The notes below the pieces were generated by a model. That model saw nothing but the letters and a program-made list of their open reading frames with translations, was not told the DNA's origin and made no database searches. Shown one piece after another: positions 35,912 through 45,779 of a stretch of 64,000 nucleotides of DNA. Source of the stretch: Lactifluus volemus (lineage: Eukaryota; Basidiomycota; Agaricomycetes; Russulales; Russulaceae); contig WTXI01000054.1 of assembly GCA_022376515.1 (NCBI GenBank), forward strand, positions 1-64,000, read 5' to 3'. The first letter of the stretch is position 1; each line of letters begins with the position of its first letter. The translations under genes were made by a program, and so were the position numbers.

Positions 35912-37763
35912 ATGTGAGGGACAGCGGTGGGGGGAAGGATTGAACAACAGCGCTTCTTAGGGACCTTCGTATAAAAAAGATGCACTAACAAAGGTGTGCA
36001 AACAAAGACGTGTGAACAAATAAACAGAAACGAGGATCCATGACGGAGATTATGCGGGAAAAGGGAATGTGGCTTGACAGATTAGGCATTGCCCAGGGTA
36101 GCAGCTGGAGAGACCGGACCGATGGCGCAGTACACTAGAAGGAAGAGTGGAACACACCGGTACTCCATTGCAGCGATACAGTGCACAGTGGCACAACGTG
36201 GCGAGGCGCAGCGGCGCGCGCGCGCGAAAGGGAGGCAAGAGGGGCAGCTGGAAGGCAGAGGGACGCGGGAAATGGCGGTATATCGCGGCGCAGCAGCGCG
36301 CGCGCGGCAGGGAGACAACAGGAGCAATAGGAGCGCGGAGGATGCGAGAATGGACGCTGTAGCGAGGCGCAGCGGCGCGCGCGCGGCAGAGAGACAACAC
36401 GAGCAATGGGAGGCGGGGAGGGACGCTGTGGCCATGCGCGGCGGCGCGCGCGCGGCAGGGAAGCGAGAACGGGCGGTATGGCCAGGCGCAGCGACGCGCG
36501 CGCGGACGTGAGACAACAGGGGCAACAGGGAGCCGAAAGGAGCACCAGGAGCGCAGAGAAGGTGAGAATACATGTTGCAGCGAGGTGCAGCGGCGCGCGC
36601 GCGGCAGAGAGACAAAAGGAGCAATAGGAGCGCGGGAAGGGGCGCTGATTCCACGCCCGGCGGCGCGCGCGCGGTGGGGAAGCGAGAGGAGAACCTGGAG
36701 GGAGGAAGGAAGCGAGAAGGGGAGGTATGGCTAGGCGCAGCGATGCGCGCTCGGAAGTGAGACAACAGGGGCGACAGGGAACCGAGAGGAGCACCGGGAG
36801 CGCAGAGAAAGCGAGAAAGGACGCTGTAGTGAGGCGCAGCGGCGCGCGCGCGGCAGGGAGGCATGAGGGGAAGCTGGAAGGCGGAGGGACGCGGTAAAGG
36901 GCGGTATATCGCTGCGCAGTAGCGCGCTCGCGGCAGGGAGACAACAGGAGCAATAGGAGCGCGGCGGATGCGAGGATGGACGCTGCAGCGCCGCGCAGCG
37001 ATGCGCGCGCGGCAGGGGGGCAATAGGAGCAATAAGACCGCAGAAGAGGCGGGAAGGGACGCTGTGGCCATGCGCAGCGGCACGCGGGCGAAAGGGAGGC
37101 AAGAGGGGAGGCTGGAATGCGGGGGGACGCGGGAAAGGGTGGTCTAGCGCGACGCAGCAGCGCGCGCGCGGCAGGGAGACAACAGGAGCAATAGGAGCAC
37201 GGAGGAAGCGGGAAGGGATGCTGTGGCCATGCGCAACGGCACGCGCGCGGCAGGGAGGCAAGAGGGGAGGCTGGAAGGCGGAGGGACGCGGGAATGCGCG
37301 GTGTGGCGCGGCGCGACGGCGCGCGCATGGAGGACGAGCAGGGAAGCGGGAAAGCACGTGCGGCGGGGCCCAGCGGCGTGCAGGCAAAGAAGCGGGCGAG
37401 TAAGGACCCCAGAGAGTGCCCACAGACGGGAAACAGCGGAACGGAGCACGGAGAGCACAGTGTGATCCCTTTTAGGAACAATGGCGAGGCTGGAAGGCTG
37501 GAGCATAGGCGGGACCAAGCGCCCCAGTGCGCCCCATTTCTTCTTTTGGAACAGGCGCAGTAGTCCAAATGTGGATGGGTGGGCCAGAAGGCTGACACGG
37601 GAAAGAGAAGAAAGGGACAGTTAAGTAAGCGTACTATAAACGGAAACCGGTTGGGGCCAGCCCTATCGGCCGGGCTGGAAGGCCACATAAGGGGCCAGTT
37701 AGGTGGCGAGACCCCGTTAAAGAACCCCGGCTAAGTAGATAGGAAAAGCCCGGGGTACAGGTG
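35794..37763. repeat. right terminal inverted repeat of the KDZ element
   Basis: About 1.97 kb, the inverted copy of 24829-27343 without the 330-bp tandem expansion. Its inner ~280 bp reproduce the promoter and the first ~40 codons of the transposase on the minus strand. The GC-rich middle part is highly repetitive and makes all three frames open for hundreds of bases. The long frames there (517 and 333 aa on the minus strand) should not be taken as genes. Confidence 0.88.
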
Positions 37764-37803
37764 AATTGAGCGTTCGTCAAACCCAGACTTCGAGGCACTG
37801 TTC

Positions 37804-37868
37804 CAACTGAAGTTCCACATATCTTCTCGAAGTTTGAGGCTTCGAGCAGATCTGTGGAACTTTAGTTG
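37804..37868. repeat. 29-bp imperfect palindrome beside the KDZ right end
   Basis: CAACTGAAGTTCCACATATC... (37804-37832) pairs with 37840-37868 around a 7-nt loop, with four mismatches. It lies about 40 bp outside the right terminus of the transposon. It might be the end of another element or a target feature. Confidence 0.7.
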
Positions 37869-38098
37869 AATCTGCCGGTGGGCACTACTAGATATCTTGT
37901 CCAGAAGTTATATTATCAAGTAGACTAGGCTGAACCCGTCAATGTCGCCAGTCTGGCCTGTGTCTCGCCTGACTTGGGCCATGTATAAAGCGCAACTTCA
38001 GGTTGCTGTTGGTTCAAGGTCGCCTTCTTGATTTCCTTCTTCTTTGTATTTCCTGCACCTGCATTTCAGTTGCATATCCGCATCACTCTTGTTCTACC

Positions 38099-38954
38099 AT
38101 GCCTACTGTTTCTACTGTCTCCACGAGTTCTCTAATTCTTGCTGAGAACATGTGTGTTACACGTTCCATGTCCAAGCTAGCCGCTCAGGGTCATGGTGAG
38201 TTACTCCTGTTTTTGCTTCAGCTCTGCTGAAGTGAGGCGAATTGCAGCCACCGTAATTGTTCGTCGTCCTCTTAGCCTGTCCGTTAGGACGGTGCCTGCG
38301 AACTTGAAGGCACGACCTGCTGCTCGGCACGAGACTCCCCTGAGCAATCACTCTACCTCCAAATCAACCACCTCTGCCCCGGCTCCGTACAAGACCGGCT
38401 TTGGTTTTATTTTGGGTGGTGCGCCGGGCCCACGTACACCGGACGAGCGCGAACATCTGCGCAGAGAACGGCTCGCATTCTTCCGCAGGGCCCGCGATTA
38501 CAAGAGGAAGAACCTTCCCAAGGTCAAGCTCTTTGCTGCATCCGCCGCCACGCCCAGGGCTCAGTACACTCGCGAGTACGTTGGCCGGCGCACCAGCTTT
38601 CATCGCGTCCTACCTAGTCCCACTCTCCTTGCACCGCCGGCGACAAATTACGGCGGTCAGGTCCTCTCCCCGGACGTTTTTTCCCTCGTACCCGAGATCC
38701 ATGAGCATGCGCCGTTCGAGTGGGACGAATGGCACCCTACGCGCCGTCCCGAACACAGTCCAGTGACGGACAGATCCATGCTCTTCGTTCCGTCGACCAG
38801 TTCATTCGGCAACTTGTCTCTCAAGGATCAGAAGCGGTATTTCCCTCAAACATCGCGCGGAGCTCATACCTCGCACGCCGACCACGGTGACGTCGTTCGC
38901 GCTGGCAAAACGCGCTTGTCCAAAGTGCACCGCGACAGCAGGCGCCGTTTGTAG
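38099..38954 (+). CDS. 267-aa protein of unknown function
   Basis: Two exons: 38099-38195 and 38248-38954, with a 52-nt GTGAGT...TTGCAG intron; the phase is correct. Total 804 nt. The protein is basic and Pro/Ser/Arg-rich, with a helical charged stretch (DEREHLRRERLAFFRRARDY) and RTPDE before it. A conserved-looking block follows (PRAQYTREYVGRRTSFHRVL), then FEWDEWHPTRRPEHSP. No domain is recognised. Its 3' end has a decayed copy at 40301-40385. Exon 1 rests on splice consensus only. Confidence 0.6.
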
Positions 38955-41950
38955 GGGCAGGGCACATTATTATGGTTCGTTGAGATCCCTCCATATCCGC
39001 TTTCTCTCTTTCTGACGAGGGTTCTCTCAAGCTCAGGCGGTCGTTAGTCGCCGTTTAATCACGTTATTCTCAGCTGAGTGGTAGTATTTGTCACCTTTCC
39101 CTTTCCCTTCCGCGTCCCGGTGTTGACGTCTGCTGCACGCCGTACCCGCGACTACGGTGTGTGGTGGATGTTGATGCCATATGGGACCACAGGTCTCTTA
39201 GCGGAGCTTGTGCGTCGGATCCCCTCCCCGTTCCCACTTTATTTTCTTCGTTCTATGTTCTATTTGGGCCACTTTTTTTTTTACAGATCTCACGGTTCCC
39301 AACGTCAACCGTGTCAGTTAGGCCAGTCGAAGGCTCCATTCCGGGTCGATCCGGGTGCGCACCCACATGCTAGGTTGATTGGTTCTTTCGTCTGGTTTGA
39401 ACACCCCGTTCTACGTCTCCGATGGTGTCATTGGCCTCGCTGATGGGATGCAATACAGAAACTCTTCCCCGATTCGATTTCAAGTTCTGCTCATGGCACG
39501 ACGCGAGGCGTGTAATTGTGGGAGCATTGCAGGCGACGGGGCATGCTCAGGCCGAGGCATGTCTCTCGCGTGTAAGGCCTCATCAGACCACTGCCTACCC
39601 GCCTATCTGAACTCTGAGTGTGTGGCGATAACTTGAAGGTGTGTGCTCTGATTCGAGACTTATCTGTTCATCATTAACGACCGATGTGTAGCACAGGCAC
39701 AATGTAGGTGTGCTGGAATACGTGGCGAAGTGGTACACTCAGGCCGAGGGTGTGCCTCATCGTTCGCGTGACCAGTGCCCGAAGAGTGCCTCCAGTGCTA
39801 CAAGGTGGGGGCCCCGCACATATTTGACACCGCACGCCCAAACATTGGCCACAGGCCACCCTAGTCAAAACGCTTTACACATTTCAAAGAACACCTGAGT
39901 TCCTAATCATTTTGCTTTACAAGCTTGGACTTACTCTCTTTTTCCGCCGATATACGTAGGTTCAGCTCGGGTATAATAGGCGGCATCTTCCAGCGATGTA
40001 GGAGTTGTCAGCTTTGTGGAAGGAGAGGTACACTCAGGCCGAGGGTGTGCCTCACCATCTGTGAGGCTGGCGCCCAAGCGCGCTGCGGTGCCGTCAGGTA
40101 TGTGCTTGACAGTCACATTTTTCCATGTCTGAGAAATTCCAGTTATGTCGCGCGTAACAAGATTTGTACTTCCGCTCACTGGGTAGCCTCCCGCTCCGTT
40201 GTGTGAGTTTGTTTGGTTGGCTATCCACTGGCAGCACTTCATCTGGCAGTTGACCTGCGTTGGGCTGGATACATAAAGCTTTCGCCACGGAAATAATTGC
40301 GAGCTCCTACCTCACACGCAGATCGTATGGTGGTGATATTTGCGTCGGCAAAAAGCGCTTTTCAAATTGCACCGGGCAGCAGCCGGGTCAAGCTCAGGCG
40401 TCATTCCAAGCCATTTCTCAGCTGAGTGGTAGTATTTGTTACCTTTCCCTTCCGCGTCCCGGTGTTGATGTCTGCTGCACGCCGTACCCGCGACTACGGT
40501 GTGTGGTGGATGTTGTGCCATATGGGACCACAGGCCTCTTAGCGGAGGCTTGTGCGTCGGATCCCCTCCCCACTCCCACTTTACTTTCTTCGTTCTATGT
40601 TCTATTTGAAGCACTTTTTTTTTACAGATCTCACAGTTTCCAACGACACAAGGGTGCGCACCCCTCAAGACCCGGATCGACCCGGAACGGAGTTTTGAAC
40701 TGGTCCGATCTGACACGGTCGGACGTGCTAGGAACCTAGCGTGGCTGCGTTCGCTGGTCTCAGCTGGTCTGGACCTGGCCGTTGTGCTTCCCACGGCTTT
40801 GCCTAGCTATCGTTTCTGGAAATATTAGCTGCTCTCTGCGTGTTTCCGCAGGCTCATTGATTCTTTTGTCTGGCCCTGGAACTGAAATGTTGAACGACGT
40901 GATGCTGTAGTACGTCTACGATGGTGCCATTGGCCGCGCTGATTGGTGTAATACAGGATCTCTTTCCCGCAGCATTCATGTTGCCGCTTTAGCAAGTTCT
41001 GCTCATGGCACGATGCGAGGCGTATAAGTGTGGGAGCACCACAAGCGATGGGACATGCTCAGGCCGAGGGTATGTCTCTCGCGTGTGAGGTCTCACACGA
41101 GTGTGCCCGGAGAGCCGCGAGGTGTGTGCTCTGATTCGAGACCTATCATCCACCATCAACACGTACTTCCGTATCAAATCCCGCTGCAGATGACATCGAC
41201 AAGTTCATCTCAAAGTTCTTCCCCAGCACAGGACGAGTAGGTGTGCTGGTATACGTGGGCGAAGGGGTACACTCAGGCCGAGGGTGTGCTTCATCGTTCT
41301 TGTGGCCAGTACCCGAAGAGTGCCTCCAGTGCCTTAAGGTGCGTGGCCCGGCACATAGCTCACCTCGCTCACACAAACTGGGCATCGCGACTCGAAGATG
41401 GCGGCGCGTGATATGAACTGCAACATCATTTGACACCACTCGCCTAAGTATTCGCCACGGGCTACTAGTACGTATCCTAGTCCAAAAACTGGCATCAGAG
41501 TCCCTAAACCATCATAAGTTTGGGGCTGGCTCTGGTTTGTCCGCAGCCGATTCATGTAGGCTCGTACTAGGCGGCATCCGTTCCGAGAATATATTACTTT
41601 ACCTCGCGCACAACAAGGTTTGTACCTTCGCTCTGGGTGATCTTCCAGTTATCTGACTAGTTTTGTAGTAGTTTCAATTACTTCGTCGCATTTCGATTCT
41701 CCACATCCTTTTCCCAATCTTCGCCCTGGCGTTGACATCCGACGCACGGCGTATTCGCGACTGCGACGTGCGGCGGATGCCAACGCCTTTTTCAGGGGCC
41801 ATGGGTCTCCATATGGAGGCTTGTGTACTCATCTTCTCGTCCTCGTTTTCTTTTTTGCTGCCGCTCGAGACGGGAAGACATGGAAGATCCGCCTATGTTG
41901 AGTGCAGAAAAAGGTTCGCTCCAGTCTCAACTCTCATTAGATAATTATGT
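38860..41950. repeat. decayed tandem duplications downstream of the 267-aa gene
   Basis: Several blocks recur in the same order. The gene's 3' end (38860-38950 and 40301-40385). A block starting near 39086, 40433 and, weakly, 41710 (TCCGCGTCCCGGTGTTGA, GCACGCCGTACCCGCGACTA). Another at 39497-39580 and 41007-41090. Another at 39706-39810 and 41237-41340. The phrase ACTCAGGCCGAGGGTGTG occurs at least three times. Spacing is irregular (1.28-1.53 kb), so indels followed duplication. No intact gene was found inside. Confidence 0.75.
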
Positions 41951-42153
41951 TCAATTTAATTGAAGTGGGCACGACTCAGAGGTCGCGCGAACGTTCCACA
42001 ACAGACGTGGTGGTGGAGTGGCAATAATATTGTCTCGGTACTAGTGTAGTAAATTATGTGGCGGAGTGGCGGCTTAGAAGGTAGTCTCGGCCTATCTCGG
42101 CCGAAGAACGTATATCGGTCAACACTCGTTGGCTCGTCTTTCCAACTCTTCAA

Positions 42154-43707
42154 ATGGCATCCCTGGCATCCCGTCTTCGCACTGCTTCTCGCCGTGTTCC
42201 CCGCATCACCAACAAAGTCGTTTCAAAGCCTGTAAACGCAGCCAGTTACTCTCTATTGGCGCGTTCTGCCATCACTGCCAGCGCACCGTGCAGAACGGCA
42301 ACTTTCCAGGTCAGTCTTTTTTTTTTTAGCCAAACGTATTCTCTCTTTCTTTTCTCTCTCTAACCCTTCTTTTTCGTTTCTGCTCTCACACAGTCCGTTC
42401 GTGGCGTCAAAACGCTCGACTTTGCCGGCTCCCAGGAGGTCGTGTACGAGCGCAGTGACTGGCCTCTCGCCAGACTACAGGACTACTTTAAAAATGACAC
42501 CCTCGCCCTTATTGGCTACGGTTCGCAAGGTCACGGACAGGGCCTGAATGCGCGCGACAATGGTCTCAACGTCATCGTCGGGGTGCGCGAGAACGGCGAG
42601 AGCTGGAAACAGGCGCAGGAAGACGGTTGGGTAACGTTACCTGCCCTTGCTAACAAAGCGGCGTGTTATGCTAACCAACTTTTTTTTTTTCGTTTTCTTG
42701 TCAAGGTTCCCGGTGAGACCTTGTTTCCGATCGAAGAGGCCATCAAGCGTGGAACGGTTATCATGAACTTGCTCTCGGATGCCGCACAGTCGTCGACGTG
42801 GCCCACTCTCGCACCGCTCATCACCAAGGGCAAAACGCTCTACTTTTCGCACGGCTTTTCTATCGTGTACAAGGAGGACACCAAGGTGGTGCCCCCGCCG
42901 GACGTCGACGTCATCCTCGTGGCTCCCAAGGGATCCGGCCGCACCGTCCGCACGCTGTTCAAGGAGGGCCGTGGCATCAACTCGTCCATCGCCGTCTGGC
43001 AGGACGTCACGGGAAAGGCCAAGGAAAAGGCTACCGCACTCGGCGTTGCCATCGGCTCGGGCTACATGTACGAGACCACGTTCGAAAAGGAGGTCTATTC
43101 TGATCTGTATGGCGAACGCGGCGTGGTACGTACACTACTGCGTCGCTCTTTTCCGTAATATTGACTCTCTGCGAATTGTTAATCTGTTCCTAGTTGATGG
43201 GCGGTATCCGTGAGTTCCAAACCCGTTGTGCTTTTTCGTCTAGGCTGGGTCTGATGTCACTTTTCGCACAGAGGGGATGTTCCTCGCGCAATACAAGGTC
43301 CTCCGCGAGAACGGCCACTCGCCCTCAGAAGCATTCAACGAGACCGTTGAAGAGGCGACTCAATCCCTCTTCCCTCTTATCGGTGCCAAAGGGTTCGTGT
43401 TCCTCCGAAGAAAAAGAACTCAACTAATCTCTCCCTCAGAATGGACTACATGTACAACGCATGTTCGACCACCGCGCGCCGCGGCGCGCTCGACTGGGCC
43501 CCAGTATTCGAGGCGGCCAACCGCCCGATCTTTGAGAAGCTCTACAAGAGCGTGCGTGACGGTACCGAAACGCGCAAGGCACTCGAGTTCAATGGGCGCA
43601 GCACGTACCGCGAGGACCTCGCGCGTGAACTGAAAGAGATTGATGGACAGGAGATCTGGCGCGCAGGAAAGACGGTACGCTCATTGCGTCCGGATTACAA
43701 GCCTTAA
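42154..43707 (+). CDS. ILV5: ketol-acid reductoisomerase, mitochondrial
   Basis: Predicted 405 aa, six exons, phases correct: 42154-42309, 42394-42630, 42706-43125, 43194-43209 (16 nt), 43272-43392 and 43440-43707. It converts acetolactate or acetohydroxybutyrate to dihydroxy acids with NADPH, the second common step of valine and isoleucine synthesis, in mitochondria. The N-terminal ~50 residues are Arg/Ser/Ala-rich without acids, a matrix-targeting signal. The NADPH-binding motif GYGSQGHGQGLNARD follows at about residues 80-95. The substrate and Mg-binding knotted domain contains DLYGERG, GMFLAQYKVLRENGHSPSEA, FNETVEEATQSLFPLIG and CSTTARRGALDW. The length matches yeast Ilv5 and the gene looks functional. 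A T-run lies in intron 2. Confidence 0.96.
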
Positions 43708-43883
43708 AAACTTCGCGGTCGACCGCGAAAACTTGGATCCGTGGAGTGGGGACACAAAGGAGTTGGAGCACTCCAACACGAAAAAGCACCCATATTCAGG
43801 GGAGCATCATAGTCATGTATCTACATATATCTCTTGGAGCCTTTACAACTGCCCGAACCCAAATTCTCTTACAAAAGCCACTT

Positions 43884-45276
43884 TCATTGCACCTTTACTT
43901 TGTCGTCTTTAACTTCTGCCTCGCGAGCACCCGAGCCCCACACCAACTCCTCGACTTTGCCTTTCTGTCCCGTCAGGCTGAGTAACACGCCCCATACGGG
44001 CGTCGCGATCGGCACAAACATGGCGACGCGCGAGCGGTACGCGGCGTAGCCCCGCGGATATTTACCCATGGAGATTGATTCAGTGAACATTGTCGAACTG
44101 ATAAAGAGCAGCAGAGCGCCAGCGAGGGCGAGATGGGCATCAGGTTACGTAGTGCGTCTGCGAGCGAAATTTGGTGCCCGGGAATGAGCACTGACGCATC
44201 GGGCAGTGAAAAGAGAGGAATGAGATTGAGCACGCCCTGTTGAAACGTGCCATAAACAAACAAGACGGTGAGGAAAAGGGGGCACACGCACCCAGAACGA
44301 CTGCTCGGCGAAAAAGTTTGGGTGCCGACTCCACGACCACAAACCACGGGTGCAGAATCCGCGCGCGGCGTCATCTTTGGTCCATGCGAGACGTGCGCCG
44401 GGCCAGTGCGCGCAGGGATCGTACGTCCCTTGCTTCCATGCGTGGAAAGCGAATTGCTGATTGTCCGCCGTGAACTCCCAGGCGAGCAGTGCGAGTGCTG
44501 TGAAGGCCAAGATGCCGTCTGTGAGCGTCAAGGGAGTCGGGTGGGTCGCGGCGATCAGCGTTGGGGATGCGATGAGGAGTAAGAGGACGTTTTGGATGAT
44601 AGCTGCTCGAAGAAAAGAGAGAGCAGGAGGCATGAACCGGAAGAGGAGTGGGGTGAGTGTATCCGAGTTCAGCGGGATTAGCGTCAAAAGTAGTGGTGGT
44701 GACGTACAGATGAAGTAAGGTTGACGATTTGGAATAGCCATGGTGGTATCTTGGTGCGAAGGACGACCCAACGGTAGTCCTCGTCGTCACTGGTGAAAAC
44801 GTGTGTCAGCCACAGCACGGAAGGAGGGTTGTCTGAGGAGTGACAGAATGATGCGTAGTTAGCGTACAGTCGGAACAAGCCACGTCTCCAGGTGTTATAA
44901 GATAGCCTGAACATCCACAGAACCTTTTTGCATTTTTTTTGGTCAGGTAATGTCATTTAGAACGGAAGTACGCGCACTGTAAGGCCTAACATGAGCAACG
45001 CGCGGGGGCTAAAATCGCGCGCGAGGTGTGCGGCCTGCTGAGGGACCGATGGTAAAAGGTACCTCCAACTTTCCTCACTCTCGGGAGGCCAGAGGGAAGG
45101 AGGGCCCAATAGGCCGTGTAGATTGTGGGCAAAAATGTCCAGACTCGGTCAACTTGGGAGACATTGCCTGTGATGATGGAGGCCACATAAGTCAGGAAGG
45201 TCGTTGTAGCACATAGCTTGATAGGGTAGTCAAGTAGAAATATCAGGGAAGGAGGTGACGTGATAGTAGTAATCAT
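43884..45276 (-). pseudogene. DUF1295 membrane protein (copy 1), frame disturbed
   Basis: Multi-exon minus-strand gene. Recognisable parts in order: a TM-rich start (YVASIITGNVSQVDRVWTFLPTIYTAYWALLP), SPRALLMLGLT, LWMFRLSYNTWRRGLF, DEDYRWVVLRTKIPPWLFQ and LEFT-like WEFTADNQQFAF. Then WPGARLAWTKDDAARGF, the family hallmark SRHPNFFAEQSFW, and a C-terminal STMFTESISMGKYPRGYAAY followed by a hydrophobic helix. DUF1295 proteins resemble steroid 5-alpha-reductases and sit in ER-type membranes; their substrate is unknown. Compared with the second copy at 54.4 kb, single bases are missing near 45085 and 44713, which shift the frame. Alternative splicing at the first could rescue it. Coding status is therefore uncertain. 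Confidence 0.75.
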
Positions 45277-45779
45277 GGTGGTTGCTAGTCAAGGAGCCTA
45301 ACTTACTTCCTAGCATGATGATATAGCGGGCGCCACAGTGACGTATCTCACATCTCTGTCAATCTTAAATGCCCGCCAATTAACTACGAGTCCGTTTGCC
45401 ACTTTGCAGCTAATTTGGGCTGCTCACCAAGTCATAAGAGGGTGAGAATATCGTGTCAGCCGAGAGTACTGTACTGTAGTGCCCACGCCCCGCCTTAGCA
45501 CGCTTTGTCGAGAACTTGCAACCAGCACTAAGAATACGTGCTATCCACGTGAGCAAGTGCTTGTTCACAGACCAGCAGCTTGTTCGACGACATCTGCAAT
45601 GACGTGTACTCATGCGTTTCACATGTTCATAACGTCGATATCCTGTGGCTGTTTTCAAGATGAGAACAGCCTGAGAGGTTGAGTGCGTGGGCAAAGGGTG
45701 TGCAAATAAACGCCACTGGCAGGCGCCCGTTCCCACTCGCTCGCTCGTCCCATCATCATCTTCAAAACCAAGTCGAAAT
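45277..45779. other. intergenic between DUF1295 and NACHT-WD40 genes
   Basis: No gene seen. Positions up to about 45493 belong to the segment duplicated at 54.4-55.6 kb. The two genes diverge, so both promoters must lie here. Confidence 0.5.

Larger units (their letters stand above)
24829..37763. mobile_element. ~12.9 kb KDZ-type DNA transposon with long terminal inverted repeats
   Basis: The outermost 10 bp (CACCTGTACC) are perfectly inverted at 24829-24838 and 37754-37763. Six diverged bases follow, then an inverted repeat of about 2 kb starting TTTTCCTATCTACTTAGCC. Inside lie a KDZ-family transposase (27224-30773), a 258-aa gene and a 579-aa gene. KDZ (Kyakuja-Dileera-Zisupton) elements are known in basidiomycetes. 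I could not find a convincing 8-bp target duplication at the ends. The element sits just upstream of F-box copy 6. Confidence 0.88.

Noticed and set aside
36082..37688. Long minus-strand frames (517 and 333 aa) in the right TIR
   Set aside because: They are Arg/Ala/Pro/Ser low-complexity translations of the GC-rich repeat array. Several frames are open at once, and the mirror frames in the left TIR behave the same way.
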